Assembly (NCBI RefSeq): GCF_020169415.1
Contig: NZ_JAIULG010000003.1
Coordinates: forward strand, 124,001 to 188,000
DNA from: Tsukamurella sp. M9C
GTDB taxonomy: Bacteria; Actinomycetota; Actinomycetes; Mycobacteriales; Mycobacteriaceae
Direction of reading: 5' to 3'
Length of the DNA: 64,000 bases
Below the pieces are notes generated by a model. It did no database searches. It was not told the DNA's origin and saw nothing but the letters and a program-made list of their open reading frames with translations. Shown one piece after another: positions 18,208 through 27,702 of this stretch; positions within the stretch are counted from its first letter, which is position 1, and each line of letters begins with the position of its first letter. Position numbers and translations under genes: made by a program.

Positions 18208-19212
18208 ATGCGCGCCAAGAACACTCGGGCCACCATCACCCTCGCGATCGCCCTGATCATCACGCTCGTCATCGCGGCGGGCATCTTCGCCGCGCTGCGC
18301 AACCCGGCCGGCGGCGAGACCCGCGACTACGAGGCGCACCTCTCCGACGCCTCCGGCCTGCGGGTGGGCAGCGACGTGCGGCTGCGCGGCGTGCTCATCG
18401 GGAAGGTCACGGCGGTCGAGGTCCGCGGCACCGCGGACGGGAACGGCAACGAGGCGGTCATCGGCTTCTCCGCGCAGGACGATCACCCCGTCACGTCGAC
18501 CACGCGGCTCGCGGTGAAGTACCGCAACCTCACCGGTGAGCGGTTCATCGAGGTCCAGCCCGGCAGCTCCGCGGGCGGCGCGCCCACCGCGTCGATCCCG
18601 ATGTCGCGCACCACCCCGTCGTTCGACATCACCACGCTGTTCAACGGGCTCGCGCCGGTGCTCCGCACCCTGAGCCCCGAGGACGTCAACGAGCTGACGC
18701 GGAACCTATTGGGGCTGTTGCAGGGCGACGACACGACCGCCGCGCAGACCTTCGGATCGATCGACCGGATCACGGCGAATCTCGCCGACCGGCAGACCGT
18801 CATCAAGACGCTCATCGACAACGTCACGCGCGTCGCCAACATGATCAACGACTACTCGCCGCAGGTCGTGGAGTTCATCCTCAACTTCGACCTGCTGTTG
18901 ACGAAGGTGCTCGAGAACCTCGACGAGTTCCGCCGCACCGCCACCTACGGTCCGGGCTTCGGCGCCGCGACCAACCGGGTGCTCACCGCGCTCGGCCTGT
19001 CCAAGGACCTCGACGTGGAGAAGCTCATGCGCACCGCCTTCCAGGACCCGGGCGCCGCGGTGCAGGCGATGGGCAAGCTGCCCGGCCTGTTCACCGGCGT
19101 CGCGGCGCTGCTCGGCGCGCCGCCCGCGCCCTGCTCGAAGGGGTCGGCGCCGCTGCCGAACAAGGTGACCGTGCTGACCGGCGGAACGAATGTGACGGTG
19201 TGCCTGAAATGA
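18208..19212 (+). CDS. mce4B: Mce-family protein Mce4B
   Basis: The 334-residue protein has a membrane anchor at about residues 9-31 (TITLAIALIITLVIAAGIFAAL) and an MCE domain (DASGLRVGSDVRLRGVLIGKVTAVEV and VKYRNLTGERFIEVQPG). A long helical tail ends in GAPPAPCSKGSAPLPNKV and CLK, the cysteine-containing end typical of MceB. It is a subunit of the Mce4 tube. The TGA overlaps the mce4C start (ATGA). Confidence 0.92.
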   Translation: MRAKNTRATITLAIALIITLVIAAGIFAALRNPAGGETRDYEAHLSDASGLRVGSDVRLRGVLIGKVTAVEVRGTADGNGNEAVIGFSAQDDHPVTSTTRLAVKYRNLTGERFIEVQPGSSAGGAPTASIPMSRTTPSFDITTLFNGLAPVLRTLSPEDVNELTRNLLGLLQGDDTTAAQTFGSIDRITANLADRQTVIKTLIDNVTRVANMINDYSPQVVEFILNFDLLLTKVLENLDEFRRTATYGPGFGAATNRVLTALGLSKDLDVEKLMRTAFQDPGAAVQAMGKLPGLFTGVAALLGAPPAPCSKGSAPLPNKVTVLTGGTNVTVCLK

Positions 19213-20201
19213 TCTTCACCGGACGCCCGCCCTGGCGCGGACTCATCAACCGCAGCACCAAGCTCGGCGCGATCGCCGTCGCGGTGGCGCTGCTCATCAC
19301 GGCCGTGCTGGCCTTCGTCTATCTGCGCCCGCCGGGCCAGAAGGAACTGACCTTCGTCACGCAGGACGCCGCGCTCATCAAGCCGGGCGTGGAGGTGCGC
19401 GCGTCGGGCGTGCGGATCGGCTCCGTCTCCTCGGTCGAGCTCCGCAAGGACGACGTGCAGGTGACCACCCGCATCGACGACTCGGTCTTCGTCGGCGACC
19501 AGACCTCCGTCGCGGTCCGCATGCTGACCGTCGCGGGCGGCTTCTACGTGGCGGTGTCCTCGGCCGGACGGGCCGCCCTGGGCGACAAGCCGATCCCGCG
19601 GAACCGGGTGAGCCTGCCGTACAGCATCGGCGATCTGCTGCAGGACACCCCGGAGAAGCTCGAGCCCGTCGACCGCACCCAGCTCGCCACGTCCATCAAG
19701 GCGCTGAGCACCGGACTCGACTCCAACCCAGGCTCGGTGGACAACATCGTGGAGGGCGTGAACTCGCTCCTCGGCCAGCTCACGGAGCAGCGCGACCAGA
19801 TCGGCCGCATCATCAACGTCAGCACCCAGTACGCGACCGGCTTCGCCGAGCAGCGCGAGACGATCATGAACATGATCCACAAGGCGTCGCTGGCGATCGT
19901 CACGCTCGACCAGACCGCCACCAACTTCGGCATCGCCTACCAGGGCCTCGCCGGGATGTTCGGGAAGATCAAGCCCTTCCTCGATCTGTACTGGAAGTAC
20001 CGCGACACCCTCGGCGACGCCTTCGCGAAGATGGAGACGGCGCTGCAGACGACCAATGTCACCATCCCGGCCATGATCGGCGAACTCCAGAAGGCGATCG
20101 ACACCATGCAGAAGAGCCTGGAGAAGCAGGGCAAGCCCATGCCCGCCGATACCGTGCTCGCCAGCCGCCTCTGCTTCCCGACGGCGACGGTGAGCTGCTG
20201 A
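19209..20201 (+). CDS. mce4C: Mce-family protein Mce4C
   Basis: This 330-residue Mce protein has an anchor at about residues 21-39 and an MCE domain (DAALIKPGVEVRASGVRIGSVSSVEL, then VRMLTVAGGFYVAVSS). A helical region with ALETTNVT-like and MPADTVLASRLCFPTATVSC ends follows. I prefer the ATG at 19209, which overlaps the mce4B stop as ATGA, over the GTG three codons upstream. It is a Mce4 tube subunit; mce4D starts on its last stop base (TGATG). Confidence 0.9.
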   Translation: MIFTGRPPWRGLINRSTKLGAIAVAVALLITAVLAFVYLRPPGQKELTFVTQDAALIKPGVEVRASGVRIGSVSSVELRKDDVQVTTRIDDSVFVGDQTSVAVRMLTVAGGFYVAVSSAGRAALGDKPIPRNRVSLPYSIGDLLQDTPEKLEPVDRTQLATSIKALSTGLDSNPGSVDNIVEGVNSLLGQLTEQRDQIGRIINVSTQYATGFAEQRETIMNMIHKASLAIVTLDQTATNFGIAYQGLAGMFGKIKPFLDLYWKYRDTLGDAFAKMETALQTTNVTIPAMIGELQKAIDTMQKSLEKQGKPMPADTVLASRLCFPTATVSC

Positions 20202-21283
20202 TGCGCCCGATGAGGATCTCCCTGCTCGCCGCCGCCGCAGCCCTGCTGGCGCCGCTGGTGCCCGCCGGGATCGGCACGGCCGCGGCTGCCGCCAGCACCC
20301 AGTGCGCGTACCTCGCCGACGGCATCGGCCTGTACCCCGACAACGACGTGACCCAGATGGGCGTCAAGATCGGCGCCGTCCGGAAGGTGGAGCCCTCCGG
20401 CGACGGGGTGAAGGTCACCTTCGACGTCTCCGGCCGCACGCTGCCCGCCACGGTGAAGGCCGTGACCCGCTCGACGTCGATCCTCGCGGACCGCTCGCTG
20501 GAGCTCGTCGGCAACTACTCGTCGGGGGCGACGCTCAACCCGGGCACCTGTATCACCCGCGAGAACTCGGCGACGCCGAAATCGATCTCCGAGACCACCT
20601 CCGCCGCGACCCGCCTGGTCGACTCCGTCACCGAGGGCGGCGCCTCCGCCGACCTCGGCAGGCTCCTCACGCGCCTCGACACCGAGGTCGGCCCGTCGGT
20701 GCCGCCGCAGGCCGCGCGCTCGCTGACGAACCTCTCCACCGTGCTCAGTGATCCGGCCGGCTTCCTCGGCGACGTGACCACCGTGGTGAGCAACGTCCGT
20801 CCGCTGATGCAGAGCATGGATCAGCAGTGGGGCGAGCTGCTGCTCACCCTGCAGCACGTGGGGAACGTCCTCGACCAGTACGGCAAGATCACCTTCCCGG
20901 CGGTGTCCGAGATCTTCCAGACGCTGCCCGTGTTCTTCCTCGTCGGCGACGACATGATGCGCCGCTACGGCCACATCCTGCGGCCCGGCGGCACGATGGC
21001 GGCGGACGCGGTCAAGCTGGCCGCGACCGGCGTGCGGTCCAACGAGGCGCTCGCGCGCATGCTGCCGGTGTTCGGCTCGCAGATTGCGCCGTACCTCCCC
21101 CGGGGCGACGAGGCACCCACCGCCGTCGCGGGCGTGCCCGTCACCACCGTCGCCACCCGCGATCCGAACGCCCTGTGCGCGCAGATCAACGCGCAGGCGC
21201 CGGGCGCCTGCACCGTGGTCGCGGGCAAGGCCCAGACCGCCACCGTCGACCTCGCGCAACTGCCCTTCCAGGGAGGCCGCTGA
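20201..21283 (+). CDS. mce4D: Mce-family protein Mce4D
   Basis: The 360-residue protein starts with a cleavable-looking signal peptide (MRPMRISLLAAAAALLAPLVPAG... AAAAAS), unlike the uncleaved anchors of Mce4A-C. Its MCE domain reads YPDNDVTQMGVKIGAVRKVEP... STSILADRSLELVGNYSSG. C-terminal half: long helices, then CAQINAQAPGACTVV with two cysteines that could form a disulfide. The start and stop both sit in TGATG overlaps with mce4C and mce4E. Confidence 0.9.
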   Translation: MRPMRISLLAAAAALLAPLVPAGIGTAAAAASTQCAYLADGIGLYPDNDVTQMGVKIGAVRKVEPSGDGVKVTFDVSGRTLPATVKAVTRSTSILADRSLELVGNYSSGATLNPGTCITRENSATPKSISETTSAATRLVDSVTEGGASADLGRLLTRLDTEVGPSVPPQAARSLTNLSTVLSDPAGFLGDVTTVVSNVRPLMQSMDQQWGELLLTLQHVGNVLDQYGKITFPAVSEIFQTLPVFFLVGDDMMRRYGHILRPGGTMAADAVKLAATGVRSNEALARMLPVFGSQIAPYLPRGDEAPTAVAGVPVTTVATRDPNALCAQINAQAPGACTVVAGKAQTATVDLAQLPFQGGR

Positions 21284-22308
21284 TGACCCGCACCCGCAGC
21301 GCCGTGCGCTGGCTCCCCCGCCGCGTATCCACCGCGATCGTGATCGGCGCGGCCGTCGTCCTCGCCGGCTGCGGTGTGAGCCCCGCCAACATGGACATGC
21401 GCAACCCGCTCGGCGACGGCGACCAGTACGACGTGCAGCTCCAGTTCGCCGACGTGCTGAACCTGCCCATCGGCGCACGCATCTCGCTCGGCGGCCTGAC
21501 CGTCGGCCGGGTGAAGGCCGTGGACCTCGGCGAGGACGCGGCGACGGTGACCGTCCGCGTCGACAAGACCGTCTCGCTGCCCTCGGACATCCACGCCTCC
21601 GTCCTGCAGGACACCCTCCTCGGCGAGGCCTACGTCCGGCTGGAGACGCCCGAGAAGTCCACCGGCACCGCGGCACCGCTGCGCGCCGGTTCGGTGCTGC
21701 CGCTGAGCCAGACGAGCCCGCCCCGGTCGGTGGAGAGCACGCTCACCATCCTCGCCGACTACTTCGGCAGCGGCTCGGTGCAGGACGTCAGCAAGACGAT
21801 CACGCGCCTGAACACCGCGCTGCCCAAGGACCGTCCGCAGTTCGACCTGCTCTCCGCGCAGCTGAACCGCGACATCACCGGCATCGGGGCCGGTACCGCG
21901 GAGGTCAACCGCCTGCTCGACTCCGCGACCGAGATGGCCGACCGGATCGCCAAGCAGGAGAAGAACTTCAAGGACACGCTCTCGCCGTACCACCTCAAGT
22001 ACTGGTCGAACCAGGGCAAGCTCATGTCGAACATCGGCGTGCTGCTGCCAGCCGTCGGAGGCATGCTGCAGCAGGGCTCCTGGCTGATCCCATTGATGAA
22101 CTCGTCCTCCGACCTCTTCGAGCTGCTCACCGCCGATATGGTCTCGCTGGGCTCCGCCATCCACGGCGGCTCGATCCTGGTGAACAAGAACCTCGCCCCC
22201 TTCCTGAAGAAGCCGGTGGTGAAGGTCGACTCGGTGACCAACACCGCCGGGCAGGACGTCTCCCCCGGCGCACTCAAGGTGCTGCGACTGATCGGACAGG
22301 CACGATGA
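21283..22308 (+). CDS. mce4E: Mce-family lipoprotein Mce4E (LprN-type)
   Basis: The 341-residue protein has a lipoprotein signal: basic start, hydrophobic core and lipobox VLAGC at about residues 27-31, followed by an MCE domain (FADVLNLPIGARISLGGLTVGRVKAVDL... VLQDTLLGEAYVRLETP). The E-position Mce protein is the lipid-anchored subunit in all actinobacterial mce operons. The stop overlaps the ATG of mce4F (ATGA). Confidence 0.92.
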   Translation: MTRTRSAVRWLPRRVSTAIVIGAAVVLAGCGVSPANMDMRNPLGDGDQYDVQLQFADVLNLPIGARISLGGLTVGRVKAVDLGEDAATVTVRVDKTVSLPSDIHASVLQDTLLGEAYVRLETPEKSTGTAAPLRAGSVLPLSQTSPPRSVESTLTILADYFGSGSVQDVSKTITRLNTALPKDRPQFDLLSAQLNRDITGIGAGTAEVNRLLDSATEMADRIAKQEKNFKDTLSPYHLKYWSNQGKLMSNIGVLLPAVGGMLQQGSWLIPLMNSSSDLFELLTADMVSLGSAIHGGSILVNKNLAPFLKKPVVKVDSVTNTAGQDVSPGALKVLRLIGQAR

Positions 22309-23381
22309 CCCGCTCCGGACTCGCCTCCACCCTCGGCCTCATCGCGCTGGTCGTGGTCTCCATGCTGCTCCTGGGCAACCAGGGCGTGCAATGGTTCTCG
22401 CCGTCGGACGAGCGGGTCGCGTACATCCGCCTCACCGATGCCAACGGCCTGCAGGAGGGCTCGCGCGTCCTCGACCGCGGCGTCGAGGTCGGCAAGGTGC
22501 GCGGGCTCACCGTCGACGCCGACCGGGTCGAGGTCGAGGTCGGCTACGCCAAGGACACCCGGATCACCCAGGGCGCCAAGGTCCGCGTGCAGAACCTCTC
22601 GGGCCTCGGCGAGACCTACCTGACCATCGCCCAGGGCGACGGCGCCGCCGTCCCCGACGGCGCGCGCCTCGAGGGCGTCGTCGACACCGCCGACTCCACC
22701 GTCGGCGCGCTGTCGAGTTCCCTGTCCCGCCTGATGAAGCAGCTCGATCCCGCGACGGTGCAGCGCCTCCTCGCCCGCGCCGACGACGCGCTGCCGGACG
22801 GGGAGCGGACGGTGCCGACCATCGACGCCGGAGCGGTCCTCACCGCGACGTCGATCCTGCGCCAGCTGCCCGACATCAGCGACCTGCTGCAGTCCTTCAA
22901 CTCGATCACGCCGCGCGCCGGCGACGTCGGCGCGCTGCTGCTCAGCCTCGACCAGCCGCTGCGCACCTTCGGCAAGGGCTACGGCGAGATGGCGCCCTAC
23001 TCCGTCTCGTACATCAGCAAGGGCGACTACCCGAACGTGATCAAGGACGGCATGCTGGAGCTGTTCAAGGTGATCCAGGGCTTCGAGGACGGTGCCGCGC
23101 CGAGCGTGCAGTACCTGTCCGAGCTGATGCTCCCGTCGGTCCGGGCGATCGCCGACCCGCTGTCCACCATCAACGGCGGCCAGTTGCTCGACACCGCGCT
23201 CGCGTCGGTCCGCGGCCGCTCCGGGGCCGTCACCCTGCGCCTGGCGCCGTCCGACACCCGCCCCGCGGGCCCGTCGTCGGCGAAGCCGTCCGCCAAGCCC
23301 TCCGGCGCTCCGTCGAGCTCGAAGCCCGCGGCTCCGTCCAGCAGCACCGCACCGTCCAGCACCCCCGCGCAGCCCCGCTGA
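22305..23381 (+). CDS. mce4F: Mce-family protein Mce4F with Ser/Pro/Ala tail
   Basis: The 358-residue protein has an anchor at residues 4-22, an MCE domain (DANGLQEGSRVLDRGVEVGKVRGLTV... VQNLSGLGETYLTIAQG) and a helical tail. The last ~40 residues are almost only Ser, Pro, Ala and Lys, a low-complexity extension expected to lie in the cell wall. It closes the mce4 operon; no mce-associated (mas) genes follow. The acyl-CoA dehydrogenase gene begins 19 bases later on the same strand. Confidence 0.92.
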   Translation: MTRSGLASTLGLIALVVVSMLLLGNQGVQWFSPSDERVAYIRLTDANGLQEGSRVLDRGVEVGKVRGLTVDADRVEVEVGYAKDTRITQGAKVRVQNLSGLGETYLTIAQGDGAAVPDGARLEGVVDTADSTVGALSSSLSRLMKQLDPATVQRLLARADDALPDGERTVPTIDAGAVLTATSILRQLPDISDLLQSFNSITPRAGDVGALLLSLDQPLRTFGKGYGEMAPYSVSYISKGDYPNVIKDGMLELFKVIQGFEDGAAPSVQYLSELMLPSVRAIADPLSTINGGQLLDTALASVRGRSGAVTLRLAPSDTRPAGPSSAKPSAKPSGAPSSSKPAAPSSSTAPSSTPAQPR

Positions 23382-23400
23382 CGCGGGCCGAAGGAGAACC

Positions 23401-25491
23401 GTGGCCCTCGCGATCACCGATGTCCAGACCGCCCTCGCCGAGTCGATCCGCGACTGGGCCGAGCGCGCGCACCCCGTCGACGCGGTCCGTTCCGGCGACG
23501 CCGGCGCGGTCGAGAAGGCCTGGCGCGGACTGGCGGAGATCGGCGTCTTCGGCATCACGCTGAGCGAGGATCTCGGCGGATTCGGCGGCAGCCCGGACGA
23601 CGCCGCGGCCGCCGTCGAGGCCGCGACCGCGGTCCTCGCCCCCGGCCCCGTGGCCGGCACCGTCGCCGTGGGCGTCCTCCTGGAGCGGTACCTGGGCGGG
23701 ACGGACCGGCTCGCCGCGGTGCGCGCGGATCTCGCCGCCGGCGAGGCGCGGGCCGCGCTCGTCGTCGACGGTGACGGCTCCCTCACCGCGGACGCCACCC
23801 CGCAGTCGCACCTGCTCGTCGAGTCCCCGTCGGGCGCCTGGCATCTACTCCCGCCGGGGCACCCCGGCGTGACGGTCGAGCCACTGCCCGGCCTGGACAC
23901 CTCGCGGCCGCTCGCCCGGATCCACCTGGAGGCCCCCGACTTCGACGCGACCACCGAGATCCCCGGGCTGGCCGGCGACGACGCCCGCGCCGCGCTCGCG
24001 ACCTTCGCCGCGGCCGAGGCCGCCGGCGTCGCCGCGTGGACCCTGCGCACCGCCGCCGAGTACTCGAAGGTGCGCGTGCAGTTCGGCAAGCCGATCGGCT
24101 CCTTCCAGGCGATCAAACAGATCGTCGCCGACATGCTGTGCCGCTCCGAGCAGTCCGCGGCGCTGGCCTGGGACGCGGCCCGGTCCGTCGGGGCCGGTCC
24201 CGAGCACCACCTGGCGGCCGCCGTCGCCGCCGCGGGCGCCCTCGACGCGGCGGTGGAGAACGCGAAGGACGCGATCCAGGTGCTCGGCGGCATCGGCTTC
24301 ACCTTCGAGCACGACGCGCACCTGTACCTGCGCCGCGCCACGGCGCTGCGACTGCTGCTCGGCGACACCTCCCGATGGCGCACGCGCGCCGCGGAACTCG
24401 CGCTCGCCGGCGTGCGGCGCGGGCTGGACTACGAGGTGGAGGGCGACCACAGCGCCGCCGCGGCGGAGGGCGAGCAGATCGCCGCCATGACCGCCGACGA
24501 GCAGCGCCGCGCACTCGCGGACTCCGGTCTCCTGGTGCCGCACTGGGATCCGCCGTACGGGCGGGGCGCGGGCCCCGCGGAGCAGCTGGTGCTCGACAGC
24601 GCCCTGGAGGCGGCGGGGGTCGAGCGGCCGGCGCTGGTGATCGGCGCGTGGGCCGCCCCCACGATCCTTGAGCACGGCACGCCTGAGCAGGCCGAACGGT
24701 TCGTGTGGCCCACCCTGCTCGGCGAGATCCGCTGGTGCCAGCTGTTCAGCGAGCCCGAGGCCGGTTCCGACCTCGCCTCGCTGCGCACGAAGGCGACGCG
24801 CGTCGAGGGCGGGTGGTCGCTCACCGGCCAGAAGGTGTGGACCTCGCTCGCGCACGAGGCCGACTGGGCCATCTGCCTGGCGCGCACCGATCCGGACGCC
24901 CCGAAGCACAAGGGCATCACCTACTTCCTCGTCGACATGCTCTCCGACGGGATCGACGTCCGCCCGCTCCGCGAGATCACCGGCGACGTGCGGTTCAACG
25001 AGGTCTTCCTCGAGGACGTCTTCGTGCCCGACGACTGCGTCGTGGGCGCGGTGAACGGCGGCTGGCGGCTGGCCCGCACCACCCTCGCCAACGAACGGGT
25101 CGCGATGAGCGGCTCCGGCCTCGGCGCGCGCCTCGAGTCCCTCCTCGCCGACCCCGGCCCGGAGCCCGACCTGGCGGCGCTCGGCGGCCTCGTCGCCGAG
25201 GCGGCGTCCTGCACCCTCCTCGACCTGCGCGCCGTCATCGCGAGCGTCGGTGGCCAGGACCCGGGCGCGGCGTCCAGCGTGCGCAAGCTGGTCGGCGTGC
25301 AGCACCGGCAGGCGGTCGCGGAGGCCTGCCTGCGGCGCCTCGGGCCCGACGGTGCCATCGCCGGCCCCGAGGACCCGGCCGACGCGCGGTACGAGTTCCT
25401 CCTGACCCGGTGCCTGTCCATCGCGGGCGGGACGTCGCAGATCCTCCGGAACGTCGCGGCGGAGCAACTCCTCGGGCTCCCCCGCTCCTGA
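23401..25491 (+). CDS. Fused double acyl-CoA dehydrogenase, FadE34/ChsE3-like
   Basis: At 696 residues this is twice a normal acyl-CoA dehydrogenase. The first half (about 1-330) has EYSKVRVQFGKPIGSFQAIKQIVADM and VLGGIGFTFEHDAHLYLRRA. The second half (about 365-696) has CQLFSEPEAGSDLASLRTKATRV, LTGQKVWTSLAHEADW and IAGGTSQILRNVAAEQLLGLPRS. Such fusion replaces the alpha2beta2 pairs used in sterol side-chain degradation. FadE34 (ChsE3) of M. tuberculosis, ~711 residues, dehydrogenates the C24 steroid-CoA. Start GTG 23401 follows GAAGGAGA. Placement directly after mce4F suggests co-transcription with the importer. Confidence 0.82.
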   Translation: MALAITDVQTALAESIRDWAERAHPVDAVRSGDAGAVEKAWRGLAEIGVFGITLSEDLGGFGGSPDDAAAAVEAATAVLAPGPVAGTVAVGVLLERYLGGTDRLAAVRADLAAGEARAALVVDGDGSLTADATPQSHLLVESPSGAWHLLPPGHPGVTVEPLPGLDTSRPLARIHLEAPDFDATTEIPGLAGDDARAALATFAAAEAAGVAAWTLRTAAEYSKVRVQFGKPIGSFQAIKQIVADMLCRSEQSAALAWDAARSVGAGPEHHLAAAVAAAGALDAAVENAKDAIQVLGGIGFTFEHDAHLYLRRATALRLLLGDTSRWRTRAAELALAGVRRGLDYEVEGDHSAAAAEGEQIAAMTADEQRRALADSGLLVPHWDPPYGRGAGPAEQLVLDSALEAAGVERPALVIGAWAAPTILEHGTPEQAERFVWPTLLGEIRWCQLFSEPEAGSDLASLRTKATRVEGGWSLTGQKVWTSLAHEADWAICLARTDPDAPKHKGITYFLVDMLSDGIDVRPLREITGDVRFNEVFLEDVFVPDDCVVGAVNGGWRLARTTLANERVAMSGSGLGARLESLLADPGPEPDLAALGGLVAEAASCTLLDLRAVIASVGGQDPGAASSVRKLVGVQHRQAVAEACLRRLGPDGAIAGPEDPADARYEFLLTRCLSIAGGTSQILRNVAAEQLLGLPRS

Positions 25492-25511
25492 GTCGTTCCC
25501 TACCGCAGGAC

Positions 25512-25525
25512 TGAAACCTGTTCTA
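25512..25525 (+). promoter_or_regulatory. KstR box and leaderless -10 of hsaE
   Basis: TGAAACCTGTTCTA is a full match to TnnAACnnGTTnnA. Its last two bases begin TAGTAT (25524-25529), a -10 that ends six bases before the hsaE ATG, so bound KstR would cover the promoter. Confidence 0.85.
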
Positions 25526-25535
25526 GTATTCGAGC

Positions 25536-26321
25536 ATGGACGATTCCGCTGTCTCCGCCGCCGCCGACGCGCTGCTCGGCGCGTACGCCGCATGCGCGCC
25601 GATCGACCCGATCATCGGCATGTTTCCCGACGCCACGATCACCGACGCCTACCGGATCCAGCAGGAGCAGGTGCGCCGCTGGGAGGCCTCGGGCGACGCC
25701 GTGAAGGGCCACAAGGTCGGGCTCGCCTCGCTCGCGATGCAGCGGCAGATGAACGTCTACGAGCCCGATTTCGGGCACCTCACCGCATCGATGTTCCACC
25801 TGGAGCAGATGCCGATCGACACCTCGTCGTGGATGCAGCCGCGGATCGAACCGGAGATCGCCTTCGTCCTCGGCCGCGAGCTCCGCGGCCCCGGCGTCAC
25901 CGTGGCGGACGCGATCCGCGCCGTCGACTTCGTGGTCCCCGCCCTCGAGGTCGTCGACTCGCGGATCAAGGACTGGAACATCTCGATCGTCGACACGGTC
26001 GCCGACAACGCCTCGTCGGGCGGGGTCATCCTCGGCAGCCGGCCCACCCGCCTCGCCGACGTCGACCTGCGCACCGTCGGGTGCACCTTCCGGATCAGCG
26101 GCGAACAGGTGGGCACGGGCGCCGGCGGCGCCGTCCTCGGCTCGCCGATCAACGCGCTGGTCTGGCTCGCGAACACCGTCGGCCCGCTCGGCACCACGCT
26201 CGAGCCCGGCCACGTCGTGCTGCCCGGCTCCATGACGCGCGCCGAACCGGTGCGCGCCGGAGACATCGTCGTCGCCGACATGGGCCCCCTGGGCTCCGTG
26301 ACGGCCGTCCTCGCCCCCTGA
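25536..26321 (+). CDS. hsaE: 2-hydroxypenta-2,4-dienoate (2-hydroxyhexa-2,4-dienoate) hydratase
   Basis: This 261-residue hydratase of the fumarylacetoacetate-hydrolase superfamily shows KGHKVGLASLAMQRQM, the metal-binding PRIEPEIAFVLG (Glu-x-Glu), DFVVPALEVVDSRIKDW, then VLGSPINALVWLANTVG. HsaE hydrates 2-hydroxyhexa-2,4-dienoate, the product of HsaD in ring A/B degradation, giving the substrate of HsaF. The start is leaderless and directly under a perfect KstR box. hsaF and hsaG lie convergently 0.3 kb downstream rather than in the same operon. Confidence 0.92.
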   Translation: MDDSAVSAAADALLGAYAACAPIDPIIGMFPDATITDAYRIQQEQVRRWEASGDAVKGHKVGLASLAMQRQMNVYEPDFGHLTASMFHLEQMPIDTSSWMQPRIEPEIAFVLGRELRGPGVTVADAIRAVDFVVPALEVVDSRIKDWNISIVDTVADNASSGGVILGSRPTRLADVDLRTVGCTFRISGEQVGTGAGGAVLGSPINALVWLANTVGPLGTTLEPGHVVLPGSMTRAEPVRAGDIVVADMGPLGSVTAVLAP

Positions 26322-26343
26322 CCGACCCCGAACGGAGAACACC

Positions 26344-26532
26344 ATGAAGATCATCATCGGCGACGCCTGCACCGGTTTCGGTGTCTGCGAGGGCATCCGC
26401 CCCGACGTCTTCGAGGTCAACGACGAGGGCTTCGCCGAGGCCACCGACGAGGGCCTCACCGACGCCGACCGCGAGGACATCGAATACGCGGCCTCCCAGT
26501 GCCCCACCCAGGCCATCCGCATCGAGAACTGA
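26344..26532 (+). CDS. Small [3Fe-4S]-type ferredoxin
   Basis: The 62-residue protein has the P450-type ferredoxin motif ACTGFGVCEGIRPDVF, in which the second of the four usual cysteines is replaced by Phe, then SQCPTQAI. Three cysteines favour a [3Fe-4S] cluster. Such ferredoxins feed electrons to P450s; the partner could be CYP125 or the P450 at 28758. GGAGAAC lies before the ATG, 22 bases after hsaE, so it shares the KstR-controlled transcript. FdxD of mycobacterial sterol clusters is the likely counterpart. Confidence 0.87.
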   Translation: MKIIIGDACTGFGVCEGIRPDVFEVNDEGFAEATDEGLTDADREDIEYAASQCPTQAIRIEN

Positions 26533-26542
26533 CCCCACCCCC

Positions 26543-26605
26543 GACTTAACAGCGTTAGCCCATACCGTCACCTGCGGGTTCGGTATGGGCTAACGCTGTT
26601 AAGTC
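26543..26605. terminator. Perfect 25-bp hairpin with ACCTGCGG apex between convergent genes
   Basis: Arms 26543-26567 and 26581-26605 (outer end GACTTAACAG) are perfectly complementary around a 13-nt loop containing ACCTGCGG at 26570-26577. It sits between the ferredoxin and convergent hsaF and should terminate both. Two related hairpins lie at 31334 and 51975. Confidence 0.75.
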
Positions 26606-26652
26606 AAGGGTAGTGGCCCGACGGTGCCGCGCGGGCACCGTCGGGCCGCCCG

Positions 26653-27702
26653 TCAGACCTTCTGGGCCGCGGACATCTCCACGGCGATGGCGATGATCAT
26701 GTCCTCCTGGCCGCCCACGTAGCCGCGGCGGCCGCACTCGTAGAGGATCTCGTACGCGGGCACGCCGTAGCGCTCCGCGGCCCGCTCCGCGTGCAGCAGG
26801 AAGCTGGAGTACACGCCCGCGGCGCCCTGGACGATCGAGCTGCGGTCCATCACCGGCAGGCGCGTGATGTACGGCTTCACCACCTCCTCCGCGGCGGCCA
26901 TGAGCGCGTCCTTGTCGGTGCCGGTCCGCACGCCGAGCTTCTCGAAGGCGGCCGAAAGGACCTCGGTCGGCGAATTGCCCGCGCCCGCACCGAGGGCGAG
27001 CAGGGAACCGTCGATCTGCTTCGCACCGGCGCGGTAGGCGAGCACCGAGTTGGCGACGCCGAAGCTCAGGTTCTGGTGGCCGTGGTAGCCCACCTGCGCG
27101 TCCTCGCCGAGCTCCGCCACGAGCGCGGCGACGCGATCGCCGGCGTCCTCCAGGATCAGTGCGCCGGCCGAGTCGACGACGTAGACGCACTGGCAGCCCG
27201 CGTCGGCCATGATCCGCGCCTGCTTCGCCAGCGCCTCGGGCGTGGACATGTGCGAGAGCATGAGGAAGCCGACCGTCTCGAGACCGAGTTCCCGTGCGGC
27301 ACCGAAGTGCTGGATCGAGACGTCCGCCTCGGTGCAGTGGGTCGCGATGCGCAGCGCGCCGGCGCCGAGATCCGCCGCGACGCGGATGTCCTCGACGGTG
27401 CCCAGGCCGGGGAGCATGAGCACGGCGATCTTCGCCTGCTGCGCCTCGTCGACCGCGGCGGCGATGAGCTTGCGCTCGTCGACCAGCGAGAAGCCGTAAT
27501 TGAAGGTGCTGCCGCCGAGGCCGTCGCCGTGGGTCACCTCGATGAGCGAGACGCCCGCGTCGTCGAGGGCGCGCACGGTGTCGCGCACGTTCTGCTCGGT
27601 GAACTGGTGGGCCATCGCGTGGCTGCCGTCGCGCAGCGACGTGTCGACGATGCGCACGTCCCGGTTCGGGTCGCTCCAGAGGTCGCCGTTGATGCCGGTC
27701 AT
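26653..27702 (-). CDS. hsaF: 4-hydroxy-2-oxovalerate/-hexanoate aldolase
   Basis: The 349-residue HMGL/DRE-TIM aldolase has [12 protein letters not shown] (Arg24, Asp25, His28: catalytic and metal-binding in the DmpG family) and [15 protein letters not shown] supplying the two metal-binding histidines. It cleaves 4-hydroxy-2-oxohexanoate to pyruvate and propanal, which is channelled to HsaG. The ATG at 27702 overlaps the hsaG stop (ATGA). Nothing downstream but the long hairpin shared with the ferredoxin gene. Confidence 0.94.
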   Translation of the reverse strand: MTGINGDLWSDPNRDVRIVDTSLRDGSHAMAHQFTEQNVRDTVRALDDAGVSLIEVTHGDGLGGSTFNYGFSLVDERKLIAAAVDEAQQAKIAVLMLPGLGTVEDIRVAADLGAGALRIATHCTEADVSIQHFGAARELGLETVGFLMLSHMSTPEALAKQARIMADAGCQCVYVVDSAGALILEDAGDRVAALVAELGEDAQVGYHGHQNLSFGVANSVLAYRAGAKQIDGSLLALGAGAGNSPTEVLSAAFEKLGVRTGTDKDALMAAAEEVVKPYITRLPVMDRSSIVQGAAGVYSSFLLHAERAAERYGVPAYEILYECGRRGYVGGQEDMIIAIAVEMSAAQKV

